DNA of 64,000 nucleotides from Arenicola marina (taxonomy: Eukaryota; Annelida; Polychaeta; Arenicolidae). Of the stretch, positions 1 to 11,040 are shown piece by piece (the first letter of the stretch is position 1; each line of letters starts with the position of its first letter). Both the position numbers and the translations under genes were made by a program. Under the pieces are notes generated by a model, which was not told the DNA's origin, made no database searches, and worked only from the letters and a program-made list of their open reading frames with translations. The stretch spans positions 23,907,143 to 23,971,142 of the forward strand of contig OZ025265.1 of NCBI GenBank assembly GCA_964019135.1. The letters are read 5' to 3'.

Positions 1-574
1 TTTGACATCAATTGCCTAATTTCTTTCCAATTGCTCTTCTGTAACAGCAGAACACATTAATTCCATAATATGTAACATACAGTACTGGTAATCCATCACT
101 ACAACACAGATAGATATTTAGATATTATGATTAGTAATAATATATTGGACAAACCTTATATGTGCTACAAGCATGGTTTGGTTTAACATCCAGTGTTAAT
201 TCACATTTGCATCGATGGCTATTTAATAGAAGATCAAATGTTCCACTCCTCCACTGCTGCGTCACAGATCCTATCCCGACTACTTTGTGCTGACAGTGGT
301 AAGAGAATCGTTTCTCATCCATCATAAGTCCAGAAAATCACTCCTCCAAGGAAATGACTCCAAGCAATAGACCTACATCAAATTTTTCAAGTTCAAAAAC
401 CTGAAAAGAAAAGAAAAATATGTATATAAAATGCATATTAGGTATTTCTCTATCTTTTAACTACTTTTCTTTACATATATATGTAATAATTTCCCAAAAC
501 AGTTCTTCTAGAATTCTTCTAGACTTTACCATCATATACATATTTTTTGCAACATAAAGAATATACAGGTCTAT
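1..574. other. AT-rich non-coding start of window
   Basis: No exon, RNA gene or clear repeat is recognised here. The short open frames show no family resemblance and no splice context. Confidence 0.5.
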
Positions 575-830
575 ATTTTGGTACACCCCCAATTTTGGAA
601 AATATAATTATTTTTGGGGGCTATATGTTTTGATACGCTACAGAAGATGGGTATTTTTGGTATCCAATGCTTTGGTACACCTAAATTTTCAGCAAATTTA
701 TCGATGTTGGTAGGTTGCAATCTGCTCTTTGCTCAAATGCCCCTACCTGCTACCACTGCAGGCATAGAACCCCCACTGCAAGAAAGCCCCAACCCCTATG
801 GGCCCCAATCCCCTGGCGGCTGATGACACA
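575..830. repeat. dispersed repeat related to the 30.1-31.1 kb TIR element
   Basis: About 150 bp from position 575 onward matches 30125-30262 in order: 'caattttggaaaa', then 'acagaagatgggta' against 'acagatgatgggta', then 'gcaaatttatc' and a 'gttaggt/ggtaggt' block. Both copies are followed by a 'ctgatgacac' stretch. No terminal inverted repeats are visible at this copy, so it looks like an old or truncated member of the same family. Confidence 0.6.
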
Positions 831-978
831 TTGTGTTGTCTGTTAATTGATTAGATTTGTGAGTCCTGGCATCTGTGTCTACTTTCTTGAATTGACAAGT
901 AACTGCCTCTGATCCAATGACCATCCTAACTTCTAGGCATCAGTTCCCACTCTCACCAACTATGCAATATGACTCTCA

Positions 979-1353
979 AGATGGCCAGGTACAAAAAGCC
1001 GAAGTAACGCCAAAAACCTTCGAAGTTCATACAAATCGACACCCTGTCCTCTCGGCGGGCGAGAGCCACCCCCCCCCCCTGCTCCTCTTGGTGGGCGAGA
1101 CTTCGTACCTGCGGTGCGAGACTTTGGCATGCCTAGGTAGTCATTTGGGCTGAGACCGCCGAGCCGTACACATGGGAAGCTTATATGTGGATATATATAA
1201 ACTTTTCAGATACCAAATTGCTCGGATATCACTTTTTATGTTGCATTGAGGTAAGGGCTTTCATATCATCACACATTTGCCCTTAGTGTCGATTTGTATG
1301 AACTTCAGAGGTTTTCTGCGGTACTTCGGCTTTTTGTACCCGCCCTCTCAAGA
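979..1353. repeat. foldback element, about 65-bp arms
   Basis: The left arm (about 979-1043) and right arm (about 1286-1353) are near-perfect inverted copies. Both contain 'gtacaaaaagccgaagta' and 'gaagttcatacaaatcga' when read on the same strand. The loop of about 240 bp carries a C-rich run and no gene. This is consistent with a non-autonomous foldback/MITE-like element. Target-site duplications are not obvious. Confidence 0.75.
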
Positions 1354-1375
1354 TACTCAAACATCATTAAAATGG

Positions 1376-1951
1376 TCTAGAGTCAAAGTCACAAATGCCG
1401 TAGCGTGTCGTTTCGCCCCATATTTTCCACGAATTTGTCACGATCGCTCTAAAAATCACTGAGATGAGAAAGCAACACCGCGCAATTTTAATGATACCAA
1501 ACTTACATGTGTACTGCGATGTTATCCTTTTTAAGACACAAATAATATTTCTCCATACTGACACTCCATTGGCAGCAAACGCAGTTCCGCAAAGATACTA
1601 AAGCACACGTCATAAGATGACGTAGTTGCCATGGCGCCGAATGTGCTCTGAACAATAGATGCTCTATATTTATACCAGCCACACTCGCCATAGCAACTAT
1701 AGAGCATTTCATTGTCTGTGATTTAGTCTATTTGCGACAAAGTGTCAGTTGGCAATGGAGTGTCAGCATGGAGAAATATTATTTGTGTCTTAAAAAAAGG
1801 ATATCCTCGCAGTACACACATAAATTTGGTATCATTAAAATTGCACGGTATTGCTTTCTCACGTCAGTGATATTTAGAGCGATCGCGACAAATTCGTAGA
1901 AAATATGGGCCGAAACGACACGCTACAGCATTTATGACTTTGACTTTAGTG
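1376..1951. repeat. larger foldback element, about 195-bp arms
   Basis: The left arm (about 1376-1573) is the inverted copy of the right arm (about 1751-1951). Blocks such as 'aatggagtgtcag', 'gagaaatattatttgtgtct' and 'gagcgatcgcgacaaattcg' recur in mirrored order. The loop is about 180 bp. It lies directly next to the 979-1353 foldback. No transposase is visible. Confidence 0.8.
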
Positions 1952-2045
1952 TTGCTTTCTCATGTCAGTGCTTTTTAGAGCGATCGCAGCACAATCGTAG
2001 AAAATATAGGACCGAAACGGAAGTCTAGAGCATTTATGACTGATT
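1952..2045. repeat. partial direct duplication of a foldback arm
   Basis: The block 'gttgctttctcatgtcagtg', then 'tttttagagcgatcgca' and 'cgtagaaaatat', repeats the adjacent 1850-1945 segment of the right arm with some divergence. It is a tandem partial copy at the edge of the foldback. Confidence 0.65.
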
Positions 2046-2227
2046 TTAGATAAAAACAACTGTCTGCTGACCGGCGATGGGGCCAGAACCATATCATTGC
2101 AGCGTTCTCGCATTTGCAGTGGCCAGTGCCTCACATCCCAAATCCCTGACTAACCTAGGGCTGAGAACAACGCCGAAAACAAACTTGTGACAAAGCCTTC
2201 AAAGGCCAAACGGAGCTACAACTTCAG

Positions 2228-2343
2228 TTCAGCCACAGGCGCCTCAATCGTAGATGGGTGGGGCGGGAGGGGGGAGGTGTGAAGCCGCCCCCCCCTCCCC
2301 CTGCCGCCCCACCCACCCACGATTGAGGCACCTGTGGTTCAGC
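2228..2343. repeat. GC-rich hairpin (inverted repeat)
   Basis: The left arm 'ccacaggcgcctcaatcg' at 2233 and the right arm 'cgattgaggcacctgtgg', ending about 2338, are inverted copies. Pairing extends through a GGGTGGGGCGG/CCGCCCCACCC stretch to give arms of about 50 bp with a short loop. This could form a strong cruciform or RNA hairpin. Confidence 0.75.
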
Positions 2344-2624
2344 AGTCAACACTGAGACACCCAATTAATTTCAAGTCCGCGAGCAGCGCCCATCCACCTG
2401 ATCCACCGCGGCACCGGCAGACGAGTAATACAGGCTCAGCCAGTTTCAGCCTTAAATAACAATAGTAAACGCCAACTCACTTAGCTTCCAATTCCAAAAC
2501 ATTACAGAACAAATGATTCATCAGTTGATACAGAAAAGAAACGTACACAGAACCAACTTTAAACAATATTTACCGAAATTTAGCATGTGTTTACGTTTTC
2601 CTCGCCATATTTCCCGCGGCACCA

Positions 2625-2680
2625 TGAGGAACTTCCGGCTTACTTTCCGGTGACGTCAGAGGACCACCCAGCCAATCAAA
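2625..2680 (+). promoter_or_regulatory. candidate promoter upstream of cyclin Y
   Basis: A GC-richer patch packs an ETS-like site 'acttccgg' (2631-2638), a second 'tttccgg' (2644-2650), a perfect CRE 'tgacgtca' (2651-2658) and a CCAAT box (2672-2676). ETS, CRE and CCAAT clusters are typical of TATA-less housekeeping promoters. It lies 2.6 kb upstream of the cyclin Y ATG, whose exon begins at a splice acceptor, so an upstream non-coding exon is expected. Assignment to cyclin Y is inference. Confidence 0.4.
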
Positions 2681-2899
2681 GCCCGTTTAACAAGCGCTCT
2701 TCGGCGAAACCTATAGGCCCAGCCCGACATGGCGAAGAAGTGACATCTTTGTGCTGGACTCAGGTGATCGCCGATGAAACTAGGCTTCTGTATCGCCACA
2801 TCGCTGTCTCACTACCATGCAAGGTTCACGGGAAATGCAGTGGCCTCTGCTGCGTCAGCGTATGACCAGAATATAACGATTTGAGGTATATTTCATGGC

Positions 2900-5168
2900 T
2901 ACAAATGCTGCCGAAAATATGGTAGAAATAGCTCAACAACTCTACGACTGAACTCAACTGCACGGCCCCAACTGCACCGTCACGTCTGCAGTGCAGTGTC
3001 TCAGTCTGTTACTAGTGTTAGTGTTAGGCAGCCGGCAGTGGATATGTCAGGCTATTGCACTGAGACATCGCTGGCAAAATAGGGTTATCAGCATTTTTTA
3101 TCTGCATTTTTCGATGCTATTTGGAACTATACATTGGAACTGGCCGGTAAACAGGTAAAAGAGTGAAATACCCTATATTGCAGCCATGTCTCGGGCAATG
3201 CAGCAGCCTTGTAACATGCAAATACAGCATCAAAACATGCCGATAAAACAAGAAAACAATATACAATGTCCTGACATTGAAGCTGGTAAAATAGCACTAA
3301 ACGGTCCATAACCAGCAATAACTGTAGTGACATGATAAACAACAGTCAATCAGCTGCTAGTGCCGGCAAAATAACCCTATATCATTGTTAGCCTGTCACA
3401 GTAAAATATCTACTGCCTTGGTATTACAGCAGTCTGTACCCTCACTGGCCCCAGGTCAGCATTCGGTTAGTTTACTGTTGTCTGTCAATAAATAATTGAT
3501 ATGCACAAAGTGTTCATGAGTTAACATTAACCATACCAATATGACTATGCAGAATCTGACCCAGGGATTGTAGCATGTAGTGTTATGAAGTAGGGCTGAA
3601 GAGGGCAGATAGTTTATGGGATGGCATGGTAAGTGATTAGTACTACACTCTTTATTGGTATTTGCTTAGCCAACAAAATAAAAAGGCCCTGTCTACAACG
3701 GCTGGCTTATATAGCAGTTTCTTGGATGACCCCACAAATATCCCTCCCCTCTCCCCCTGTCAGAACACCTTCTCAACTCCAAGCAGCACCCCCTTCCCCT
3801 CTGAGCTACCCCCTTCCCCACCCCTTCCCCTGTAAACCACCCACTACTGCTCACCACCTCACCCCAATGTACCCCATCCCTCTTACCCTCATTCCCTCCA
3901 CTGGCCAGCGAGACTTCAAACTGGGCAGTGGCGAGATTACAGCATTCCGAGGAGACTGCCAGTAAAGCTGGGGCTGCTAACATGAATGGTTTATGCATCA
4001 CTTATTTGATTACCAAATTCGTTAGATTTATTGAACATTTTCTGATACTCTGAGAACAGTCCTTTGATCTCAGATATTTATGATATTTGTGATTGAAGCC
4101 TCTCCCTGGTTCCTCAGCACTGATATATTTACTTCAGAGAAATTATACCCACCCCTCAGACATGTAATTTTGACATATACCTTACAGAAATCAAAGGGAG
4201 GGAGGGGGGGGGGGCTTTACATGGCTACTTAAAATATCTATTGTTAGCTGTGTGCACCCATTCTTGCCCGCTCTTCTGGGTCTGTTGATTTATTGAACAT
4301 GTGATACTACAGGCTCCAATTTAGTTACCACTTATAGATGAAAGACCAGTCAGTAACTCCATCTACCCTTCCTGTTAGTACTTTTTATCAAGTATTAGAC
4401 CAGTAATACGTATATATCATGATGCTGATTATATCTTTACAACTTAATGAATTGCTCATACCATGTATCCAATTTCTTCTTCATCAATTGGCCTAAAGGG
4501 CCCTATACTAACTCTTTAACATTTGGTTATTCTATAGGATATGTACTTTCCATTTTTACTTATCCCACCTGATATTTACTTGTCTTCCCAAAAGTACTAA
4601 AAGTCCTACAGTCACACACTGCCATACACCGGCCGCATTGCATTGAAAATGTCAAACTAGTAAAACTAATCTGCTAATCAGCATCTTCATATTTACTCAC
4701 CACCCCATATAGAGATGATAATCTCCTTCCCCCCTCTCCATATATGTATGCAGGAGCATCAACCGTATATATATAGTGGACTACAATGACTATTGCAACT
4801 CATCTTGATCCCTGTTACCATTCTGGTCCTGTTCGTCTACAATGTTTATCATCTGTCAAACAATGCCAATTACTTGGGTGTCAGTTATAGATTGAACAGA
4901 ACTTTATTATTTCACTTCAAGTCCTCAGGCCCATAGTACACAAAAAATATCGATAAACCGGTAAAATAGACTGCAGTAATACTGTAATGATACATGTCAT
5001 GATGTTTGAAGGCATAGAAGACTGCTAATCTCTGTTAAAGATTGCTATTCTTAGTGGATAGTAAGTTTCTGAAAGCAAAATAACCATCTATTTTACAACG
5101 ATGTAGAAATTGTAGTCAGATGTTATCGTAGTATTTAATACTGTTTTTTTGTGTCCTTTTTATTCCAG
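2900..5168. other. non-coding interval before cyclin Y exon 1
   Basis: No coding exon is recognised. If the promoter at 2.63 kb is real, this is mainly the first (5' UTR) intron of cyclin Y. It contains a CT-rich stretch at about 3740-3900 and an acceptor-like T-rich tract ending at the AG of 5167-5168. Confidence 0.4.
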
Positions 5169-5469
5169 TGTCTATACCGGCAAAATCCAGCTCGCCATGT
5201 CAAGCTTCTAACATTTATGACACTGCAGTGAAAATCAAAAGCAAACATTGGCCAAAGAATTGTGAGGCAGAGCCAGCACTGCACCATGGGGAACAAACAG
5301 TCCTGTTGTGTTTACCATGGTCCGGGCAAAGGGCGACATGCAGAGGAGAAATATACATATGAGTACAAGCAAACTACTGTGGAGGAAGATCTGCCAGCTG
5401 CTAATGCAGGGCCGAAACCTGTCTCCAGCTCTTCAAATCTACAGCATATCAGCGAACGGGAGCCTGAGG
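5169..5469 (+). CDS. CCNY: cyclin Y, exon 1 (ATG at 5286)
   Basis: Cyclin Y is a highly conserved membrane-anchored cyclin. It activates the PFTAIRE/PCTAIRE kinases CDK14 and CDK16 and promotes LRP6 phosphorylation in Wnt signalling. This exon follows a T-rich acceptor, has a 117-nt 5' UTR and starts at ATG 5286. The protein begins MGNKQSCCV, the Met-Gly-Asn...Ser-Cys-Cys pattern used for N-myristoylation (with probable palmitoylation) in cyclin Y. Near its end is 'NLQHISERE', matching the family motif NLQHISDRE. The donor GAGG|gtaagt leaves phase 1. The whole gene assembles from eight exons with compatible phases into 370 aa; the human protein is 341 aa. The upstream non-coding exon is not located. 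Confidence 0.93.
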
Positions 5470-6354
5470 GTAAGTCCATGTGTTATACATTTTTGGTTGT
5501 GCCAGACGGAGTGTGTAACAAGAGGTTCCTGTGACAGTTTTAATAGATCCCTACAGTAGGGTTTGTCTTCGCGTGTTGCAGAATTAACCTCAGGGTAAGT
5601 ATTTCGTCTAGGATTCGGAGAGGGCCCACAAAAGGGATCCCCTTTGAAGAGAATATCACACTAAGGAAGACGACATGACCTATACATGGACTGATAGGTA
5701 GCACATTGGCTTAAGGTTAGCTTAGACAATGATATGCTCGGTTACTTGTTCTGAAGGGGAGAATAACCTAGCAAAGATGAGTTGCATGTATTTGTCATTA
5801 GTCATGCAATCTGAAATTATCCAAATCTTTTGAATAATTTTAGTCCATACCATCCATACTAGATATTTCAATCAACTTACAGATGAGGTAAACCAGGCAG
5901 CAATGGTATGAATGGAAACAGTGCTATATTGCACCAGTAATTGTAAATGAGTGCACTTCAAAGTGAGACTCCTGGTCTACCAACAGCTCAGTGAACAAAA
6001 TCGTAACATACTATCTTGTGAACTGCCTTTTCATAACAGCATGCATGTTACAAGCAGGACCTACACTTTAACCGTTGTCCTGGGAAGTTTTATGAGATTG
6101 ACTAAGAAATCATTTGTGTGAATGAAAAATAATGAGAAATATTTATAATGATATATAAGAAGATAAGATGAGATGAAGTTTTATTTAACGTCGGTATATG
6201 AAAGTCAACAATAAAGATTAGCACAAGTGCTATGGATCTACAACGATAAAATGACCCGAGTTGATGTGATCAATGTACATGTGATGATGAAAATATAACA
6301 ACCATTCTAACATTTATTTAAACCTGTGTTATATATATATATTCACTGTTTCAG

Positions 6355-6432
6355 AGATGGACGGAGACCCCTCTGTTCATCCGACAACTGGAACGCTCTT
6401 TCTGACTAGGTCCAAAAGTGAAGTACAAAAAA
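6355..6432 (+). CDS. CCNY: cyclin Y, exon 2
   Basis: Encodes residues 62-87, including 'HPTTGTLFLTRSKSEVQK', which corresponds to the human 'HPRASTIFLSKSQTDVRE' region. The acceptor 'tgtttcag' and donor 'gtaatt' fit, entering at phase 1 and leaving at phase 1. It lies in the disordered N-terminal half before the cyclin box. Confidence 0.88.
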
Positions 6433-6783
6433 GTAATTCTATTTTCATACAGAAGCTATACAGATCTGGCTTTCATATGTCTGATAATATGATTTTTCAT
6501 AACTTGGTAGAGCGTTTTGCCCTCTTCTTTAGTTAATTTATGTGTCACAAAATTAGGCCATCATATGAAAGTCATAATACAGTGCAATAAATATATTTAG
6601 GTACCGGTATGTATACAGTGGTACGTAATTTCATTGAGTCATTGATAAATCTGCTCTCTACGTAGATCAGTGTGCATCAGGGTGGTTGCCTGGTTAACCT
6701 ACCGGTACTCAAAATGGTGTAATTTTTAGTTATATCGATTAAACGATTGTGATCTCTATAGTGGAAAACGTTATCCGTTGCAG

Positions 6784-6851
6784 ATAATAAAATGCGACGG
6801 CGAAGTCACTATGACAACCACCACCATCATCACCATCACCACCATCACAAT
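6784..6851 (+). CDS. CCNY: cyclin Y, exon 3, with ten-histidine run
   Basis: Small exon between acceptor 'cgttgcag' and donor 'gtgagt', phase 1 in and phase 0 out. It encodes residues 88-110: NNKMRRRSHYDN, ten consecutive His (codons CAC/CAT, 6819-6848), then Asn. Human cyclin Y has a short N/H-containing linker here (around SNHINH), so the position is right but the His tract is expanded. The tract is a coding CAY microsatellite and may vary in length. Confidence 0.82.
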
Positions 6852-7199
6852 GTGAGTTTGGTTGCCCGGTTGTTTGACGTACAAATACAGAGAATAGGTA
6901 TATTGTATACATATAATGTATTATATACATATATTATATACATTATGTATTTGTTATGGGATTTTGCAGTCATGTGTAGTTGTTAGCTGTAGGAATACTT
7001 ATGACGTTGATTGGAGGTGGCAATGGTAGGACAGTGCTTTAATCTGTGCCGTCGCAGGGATTTCATTTCATTATATGTTACAGTTTGTAATTAAAATGCA
7101 TGTATTGTCATCATAGCATTTTGCCCGAAGATACTAGAAAGAATGTACTGCTGTTATAGTTATACTTAAAGCGATATATCAATCACAAGCCTTTTATTA

Positions 7200-7477
7200 A
7201 TATGAATCACTAACTATTTATACATTTTGCATAATTATTTAATAATCGTTTATTCTTATTTTTTACTAATTTAGCTTGAAATAATAGGGTGTAATAATTG
7301 TGTATTTATTTTAATGACTATATTAAATTTAGTATTATTCAATTGTTTTTGATCATTTTTAATAATTGTTTATTTTTAATAATTTGTTGTTATTAATAAT
7401 TGTTTATTATTTTGAATTTTAAAAATGTTTATGTTTATTTTTAATAATGTTTATTATCATTATCATCATCATTATAG
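7200..7477. other. AT-rich intron 3 stretch with ATC repeats
   Basis: Very AT-rich intron DNA with repeated 'taataattgttta'-like motifs and a short (ATC)n run just before the exon 4 acceptor. No gene is seen. Confidence 0.5.
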
Positions 7478-7693
7478 CACTTTGGCCCACTCAACAACGC
7501 CTCCAAGAAGTACAGCTCTTGCTCGACAATCTTCATCGACGACTCGACGGTCAGTCAACCCAACCTGAAGAACACGATCAAGGCTGTGGCCCTCGCCATC
7601 TACTTCCACATCAGGAACCGGGAGCGGCGAGAGCCCCAGCAACTGGAGGGACGCCTGCTCGAGATCTTTGACGAGAAGAGACACCCGCTTTCT
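7478..7693 (+). CDS. CCNY: cyclin Y, exon 4
   Basis: Encodes residues 111-182. It holds '[20 protein letters not shown]', almost identical to the vertebrate segment that contains a phosphoserine used for 14-3-3 binding. The start of the cyclin fold follows ([12 protein letters not shown], then [13 protein letters not shown]). Acceptor 'attatag' and donor 'gtacgt' are both in phase 0. The segment between IRNR and LLEIFDE carries a few extra residues ([11 protein letters not shown]) compared with human. Confidence 0.95.
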
Positions 7694-7730
7694 GTACGTT
7701 TTAAAGTTATTCGTTTCGTTAATACTGTAT

Positions 7731-8038
7731 CTGTGTGGTCGCAGGATAATGATCCCATGTCCTTCTTCGCAAAGTGTATGGAGATACCCCCGGGGACATG
7801 GCTCCACTCGCCCTTCCGGGGCCGGCCCGGTAGCTCAGTGGGTTAGAGCGCTCGCCTTGAGTGATCTGGCCACCTGAGAGCCTAACGGCACTTGAATCGG
7901 TGGTTCGAGCCCTGCTGTGGCCATGTCTGATCACAAGAGTAGGAGGTTAACCCGGGGACATGGCTCCACTCTGCCTTCCTTTTCCCATTGACGTAATATG
8001 ACCAAAAGTGGTTAAAGCGTCCTAAATATACAACCAAC
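7731..8038 (+). mobile_element. tRNA-derived SINE (family 1), preceded by a SINE tail fragment
   Basis: 7731-7818 is a tail fragment (from 'ctgtgtggtcgcagg' to 'cccttcc'). A fresh head starts at about 7821 with A box 'tagctcagtgggttagagc' (7831) and B box 'ggttcgagccc' (7902). The common tail follows, through 'atatgaccaaaagtgg' to 'aatatacaaccaac'. It looks like one SINE inserted at the end of another copy's tail in cyclin Y intron 4. Confidence 0.85.
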
Positions 8039-8439
8039 TTTGAAAAATGTTCTGAATGGAAATGCTTTATTTCCGCTCTTAGTGCATTGGAGGGCGGTTA
8101 TTGCGTGCAATAAATAACTTGGCATGTTGTTAAGCCTGTTTTGGGGGGTCAAACTACTGTAGTGCATCTTGTGTAAGAATGTGTGGCTTTCGTGTTTACT
8201 ACGTCATCAAAATTCGGGTATTGCTGGCGTTTTTTGCCTTCAGAATATGAAATTTATTTCGTACCGAGTTAAGATTTACACAGTCAGGCAATGGGTTTAT
8301 AACGTTTTTCCAAACATCTTTTAAAATGATAATTTTGCTGTATGAGCACCTTCAATCCTAAAAATAACTGACCGATTTTGTTTCTGTTCTCGCGATGCTC
8401 TATGGTTCTGGGTAGCCATATTCTGATTGTCTTGGGTTC

Positions 8440-8620
8440 GAATCCGGCCTCTCTGGTGTAGTGGTTAGCACATTAGACCGCCGACCAATAGATCTTGGAT
8501 TGTACATCTTATGGGACATAAATCCTGCACGAATAGAGACATTTGTTCTAACCAGGCACTGGCTGCGTTGGCTAGCCTGGCACGCTTCATTGACATATAT
8601 ATCAGGTTATGAGATCTGTA
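8440..8620 (+). mobile_element. degenerate tRNA-like SINE head
   Basis: 'ctggtgtagtggttagcac' resembles a tRNA-Glu-type A box, but no clear B box follows. Probably an old SINE remnant in intron 4. Confidence 0.3.
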
Positions 8621-9206
8621 GTTGAATCAGAACTTTTCTTTAGTAAATTACGTTCTGGGTATATCTCGTCGGCATTCCTAGCGCCTTGCTGAAGAATATC
8701 CACATTTGAGTGTTACAGTGTTACAGAGAACTTGACTGGGAGCTTAATTTGTATGACATATTGAAAACACGAGTTTGTGTCTAAATTAAGCTCATTCATG
8801 AATGAAGATTTTTTTCAATATAACTACCGGTATTTGTCTTACTTGGCTTCATTCGCCGGATGGGATTATGATAGCCCGGGACGATCGAAGAACGACCCCC
8901 GATCTCCCGATTGGTCAAGATGATAGGGGGGAGGGGTAACTGGGTGGGGCGGGGGGGGGGAGTTAGACGGATGGGAAGGGTGGGGTGGGGATCCCGAAAG
9001 AAAAGCTTAGGCCTGGTTCATATATAAGTCGCACCGGTGTATACGTCGCAGGACGCGACGAAGAAAGGAAATTACGGTATTTGTCTTATGTTCTCAGCCT
9101 GGTCCTTGGCCGGTTTAGACCCATTAGTGCAGGAACATATGCATATAGAACCCCTAGAGTAAGCAATTCATGTGTTCCCGATAATCTGTCTGTCTGTGAC
9201 TTGCAG

Positions 9207-9326
9207 AAAGAGCTTCTGTCGGACGATTACGACAGACGGGACCCCGAGCACAAGAGCATCTACCGCTTTATCCGGACGCTCTTCAACGCCGCCCAGCTCA
9301 CCGCCGAGTGTGCCATCGTCACACTG
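9207..9326 (+). CDS. CCNY: cyclin Y, exon 5 (cyclin box)
   Basis: Encodes residues 183-222: '[20 protein letters not shown]' then '[14 protein letters not shown]', nearly identical to the human cyclin box core ([14 protein letters not shown]). Acceptor 'gacttgcag' and donor CTG|gtaagt, phase 0 on both sides. The last 42 coding bases and the first 16 intron bases are the source of the tandem array that follows immediately. If a later array donor were used instead of this one, the reading frame would be lost. Confidence 0.96.
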
Positions 9327-10660
9327 GTAAGTGTGGCTACCCACCCCCCAACGCCGCCCAGCTCACCACCAAGTGTGACATCGTCACACTGGTAAGTGTG
9401 GCTACCCCCCCCCCTCCCACCCCCCAATGCCGCCCAGCGCACCGCGGAGTGTGCCATCGTCACACTGGTAAGTGTGGCTACCCCCCCCACCCCCACCCCC
9501 CAACGACGCCCAACTCACCGCGGAGTGTGCTATCGTCACACTGGTAAGTGTGGCTACCCCACCCCCCAACGCCGCCCAGCTCACCGCGGAGTGTGCCATC
9601 GTCACACTGGTAAGTGTGGCTACCCCCCGCCCCCCACTCCCACCCCCCAATGCCGCCCAGCTCACCGCGGAGTGTGCCACCGTCACACTGGTAAGTGTGG
9701 CTGCCCCCACCCCCCACTCCCACCCCCCAACGCCGCCCAGCTCACCGCGGAGTGTGCCACCGTCACACTGGTAAGTGTGGCTACCCGACCACCCCCCAAC
9801 GACGCCCAGCTCACCGCGGAGTGTGCTATCGTCACACTGGTAAGTGTGGCTACCCCCCAGCCCCCAACGCCGCCCAGCTCACCGCGGAGTGTGCCATCGT
9901 CACACTGGTAAGTGTGGCTACCCCCCCCCCCGACCACCCCCCAACGACGCCCAGCTCACCGCGGAGTGTGCTATCGTCACACTGGTAAGTGTGGCTACCC
10001 CCCCCCCCCCCCAGCCCCCAACGCCGCCCAGCTCACCGCGGAGTGTGCCATCGTCACACTGGTAAGTGTGGCTACCCCCCCCCCCCACCGCTCCACCCCA
10101 CCCCCCAACGGAATGTGCCATCGTCGCACTGGTAAGTGTGGCTACCCCACTCCCCGACCATCCCCCCAACGCCGCCCAGCTCACCGCCAAGTGTGACATC
10201 GTCACACTGGTAAGTGTGGCTACCCCCCCCCCCCCCGACCACCCCCCAACGCCGCCCAGCTCACCGCCAAGTGTGACATCGTCACACTGGTAAGTGTGGC
10301 TACCCCCCCCCCCCACCCCCCAACGACGCCCAGCTCACCGCGGAGTGTGCTATCGTCACACTGGTAAGTGTGGCTACCCCCCACCCCCAGCCCCCAACGC
10401 CGCCCAGCTCACCGCGGAGTGTGCTATCGTCACACTGGTAAGTGTGGCTACCCCCCCCCCCCCCACCGCTCCACCCCACCCCCCAACGGAATGTGCCATC
10501 GTCACACTGGTAAGTGTGGCTACCCTCCGCCCACCCCCCAATGCCGCCCAGCTCACCGCGGAGTGTGCCATCGTCACACTGGTAAGTGTGGCTACCCCCA
10601 CCCCCCCGCCGCTCCACCCCACCCCCCAACGGAATGTGCCATCGTCACACTGGTAAGTGC
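9285..10660 (+). repeat. tandem array of exon 5 end plus 5' splice site (19 units including the true one)
   Basis: The real exon 5 end is unit 1. Eighteen more copies follow, about 74 bp apart on average. Each full unit has the last 42 nt of exon 5 (from 'aacgccgcccagctcacc' to 'gtcacactg'), the donor 'gtaagtgtggctacc', then a C-rich spacer of variable length. Most copies carry GCGGAG where the true exon has GCCGAG. Three units share the same internal deletion ('aacggaatgtgcc'). Every copy still has a consensus donor. Confidence 0.97.
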
Positions 10661-11040
10661 TGACTTCCCCCCTCCCCGCCGCTCCATACCCCAACGCCAT
10701 TGTTATCTAGTAATAACAACATGCTATGACGTCTAACATCTTAAGATTGATCGCCGTGGTGAAATTACAGTAATTAATAACTATAAACTTGTCAATTGTC
10801 TCATCTAAATCTCTTCTGCGGATCAAACCGCTTCTGAGGATCGATAATAAATGACATACATGAAGTCTAATAGGCGGCGTTAAACCCTCAATTTATCACA
10901 ACGATAATATGACGAAAACGTCGATAAAATTTGTTTTTAAATGTGCTTTTCTTCCACGAGTATGTATGTTTAACGCTGGCTTAAAATGCCAATATTATTG
11001 TGGTCCCTATTAAAAACTTTTTCGTTTCCTCTCTCTCCAG
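10661..11040. other. unique remainder of cyclin Y intron 5
   Basis: Non-repetitive, AT-rich intron sequence ending in a strong polypyrimidine tract and AG at 11039-11040. No other feature is seen. Confidence 0.6.

Noticed and set aside
2587..2865. 92-codon frame upstream of cyclin Y
   Set aside because: No family resemblance; composition and ETS/CRE/CCAAT motifs suit a promoter or non-coding exon.
7831..7912. Functional tRNA gene
   Set aside because: A and B boxes are present, but the spacing and arms do not fold as a tRNA and a SINE body follows; dispersed copies confirm a SINE.
9396..10736. Pro-rich open frames such as ...[13 protein letters not shown]... on the plus strand and Gly-rich ones on the minus strand
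   Set aside because: They are read-throughs of the exon 5/donor array; only the first copy is exonic.
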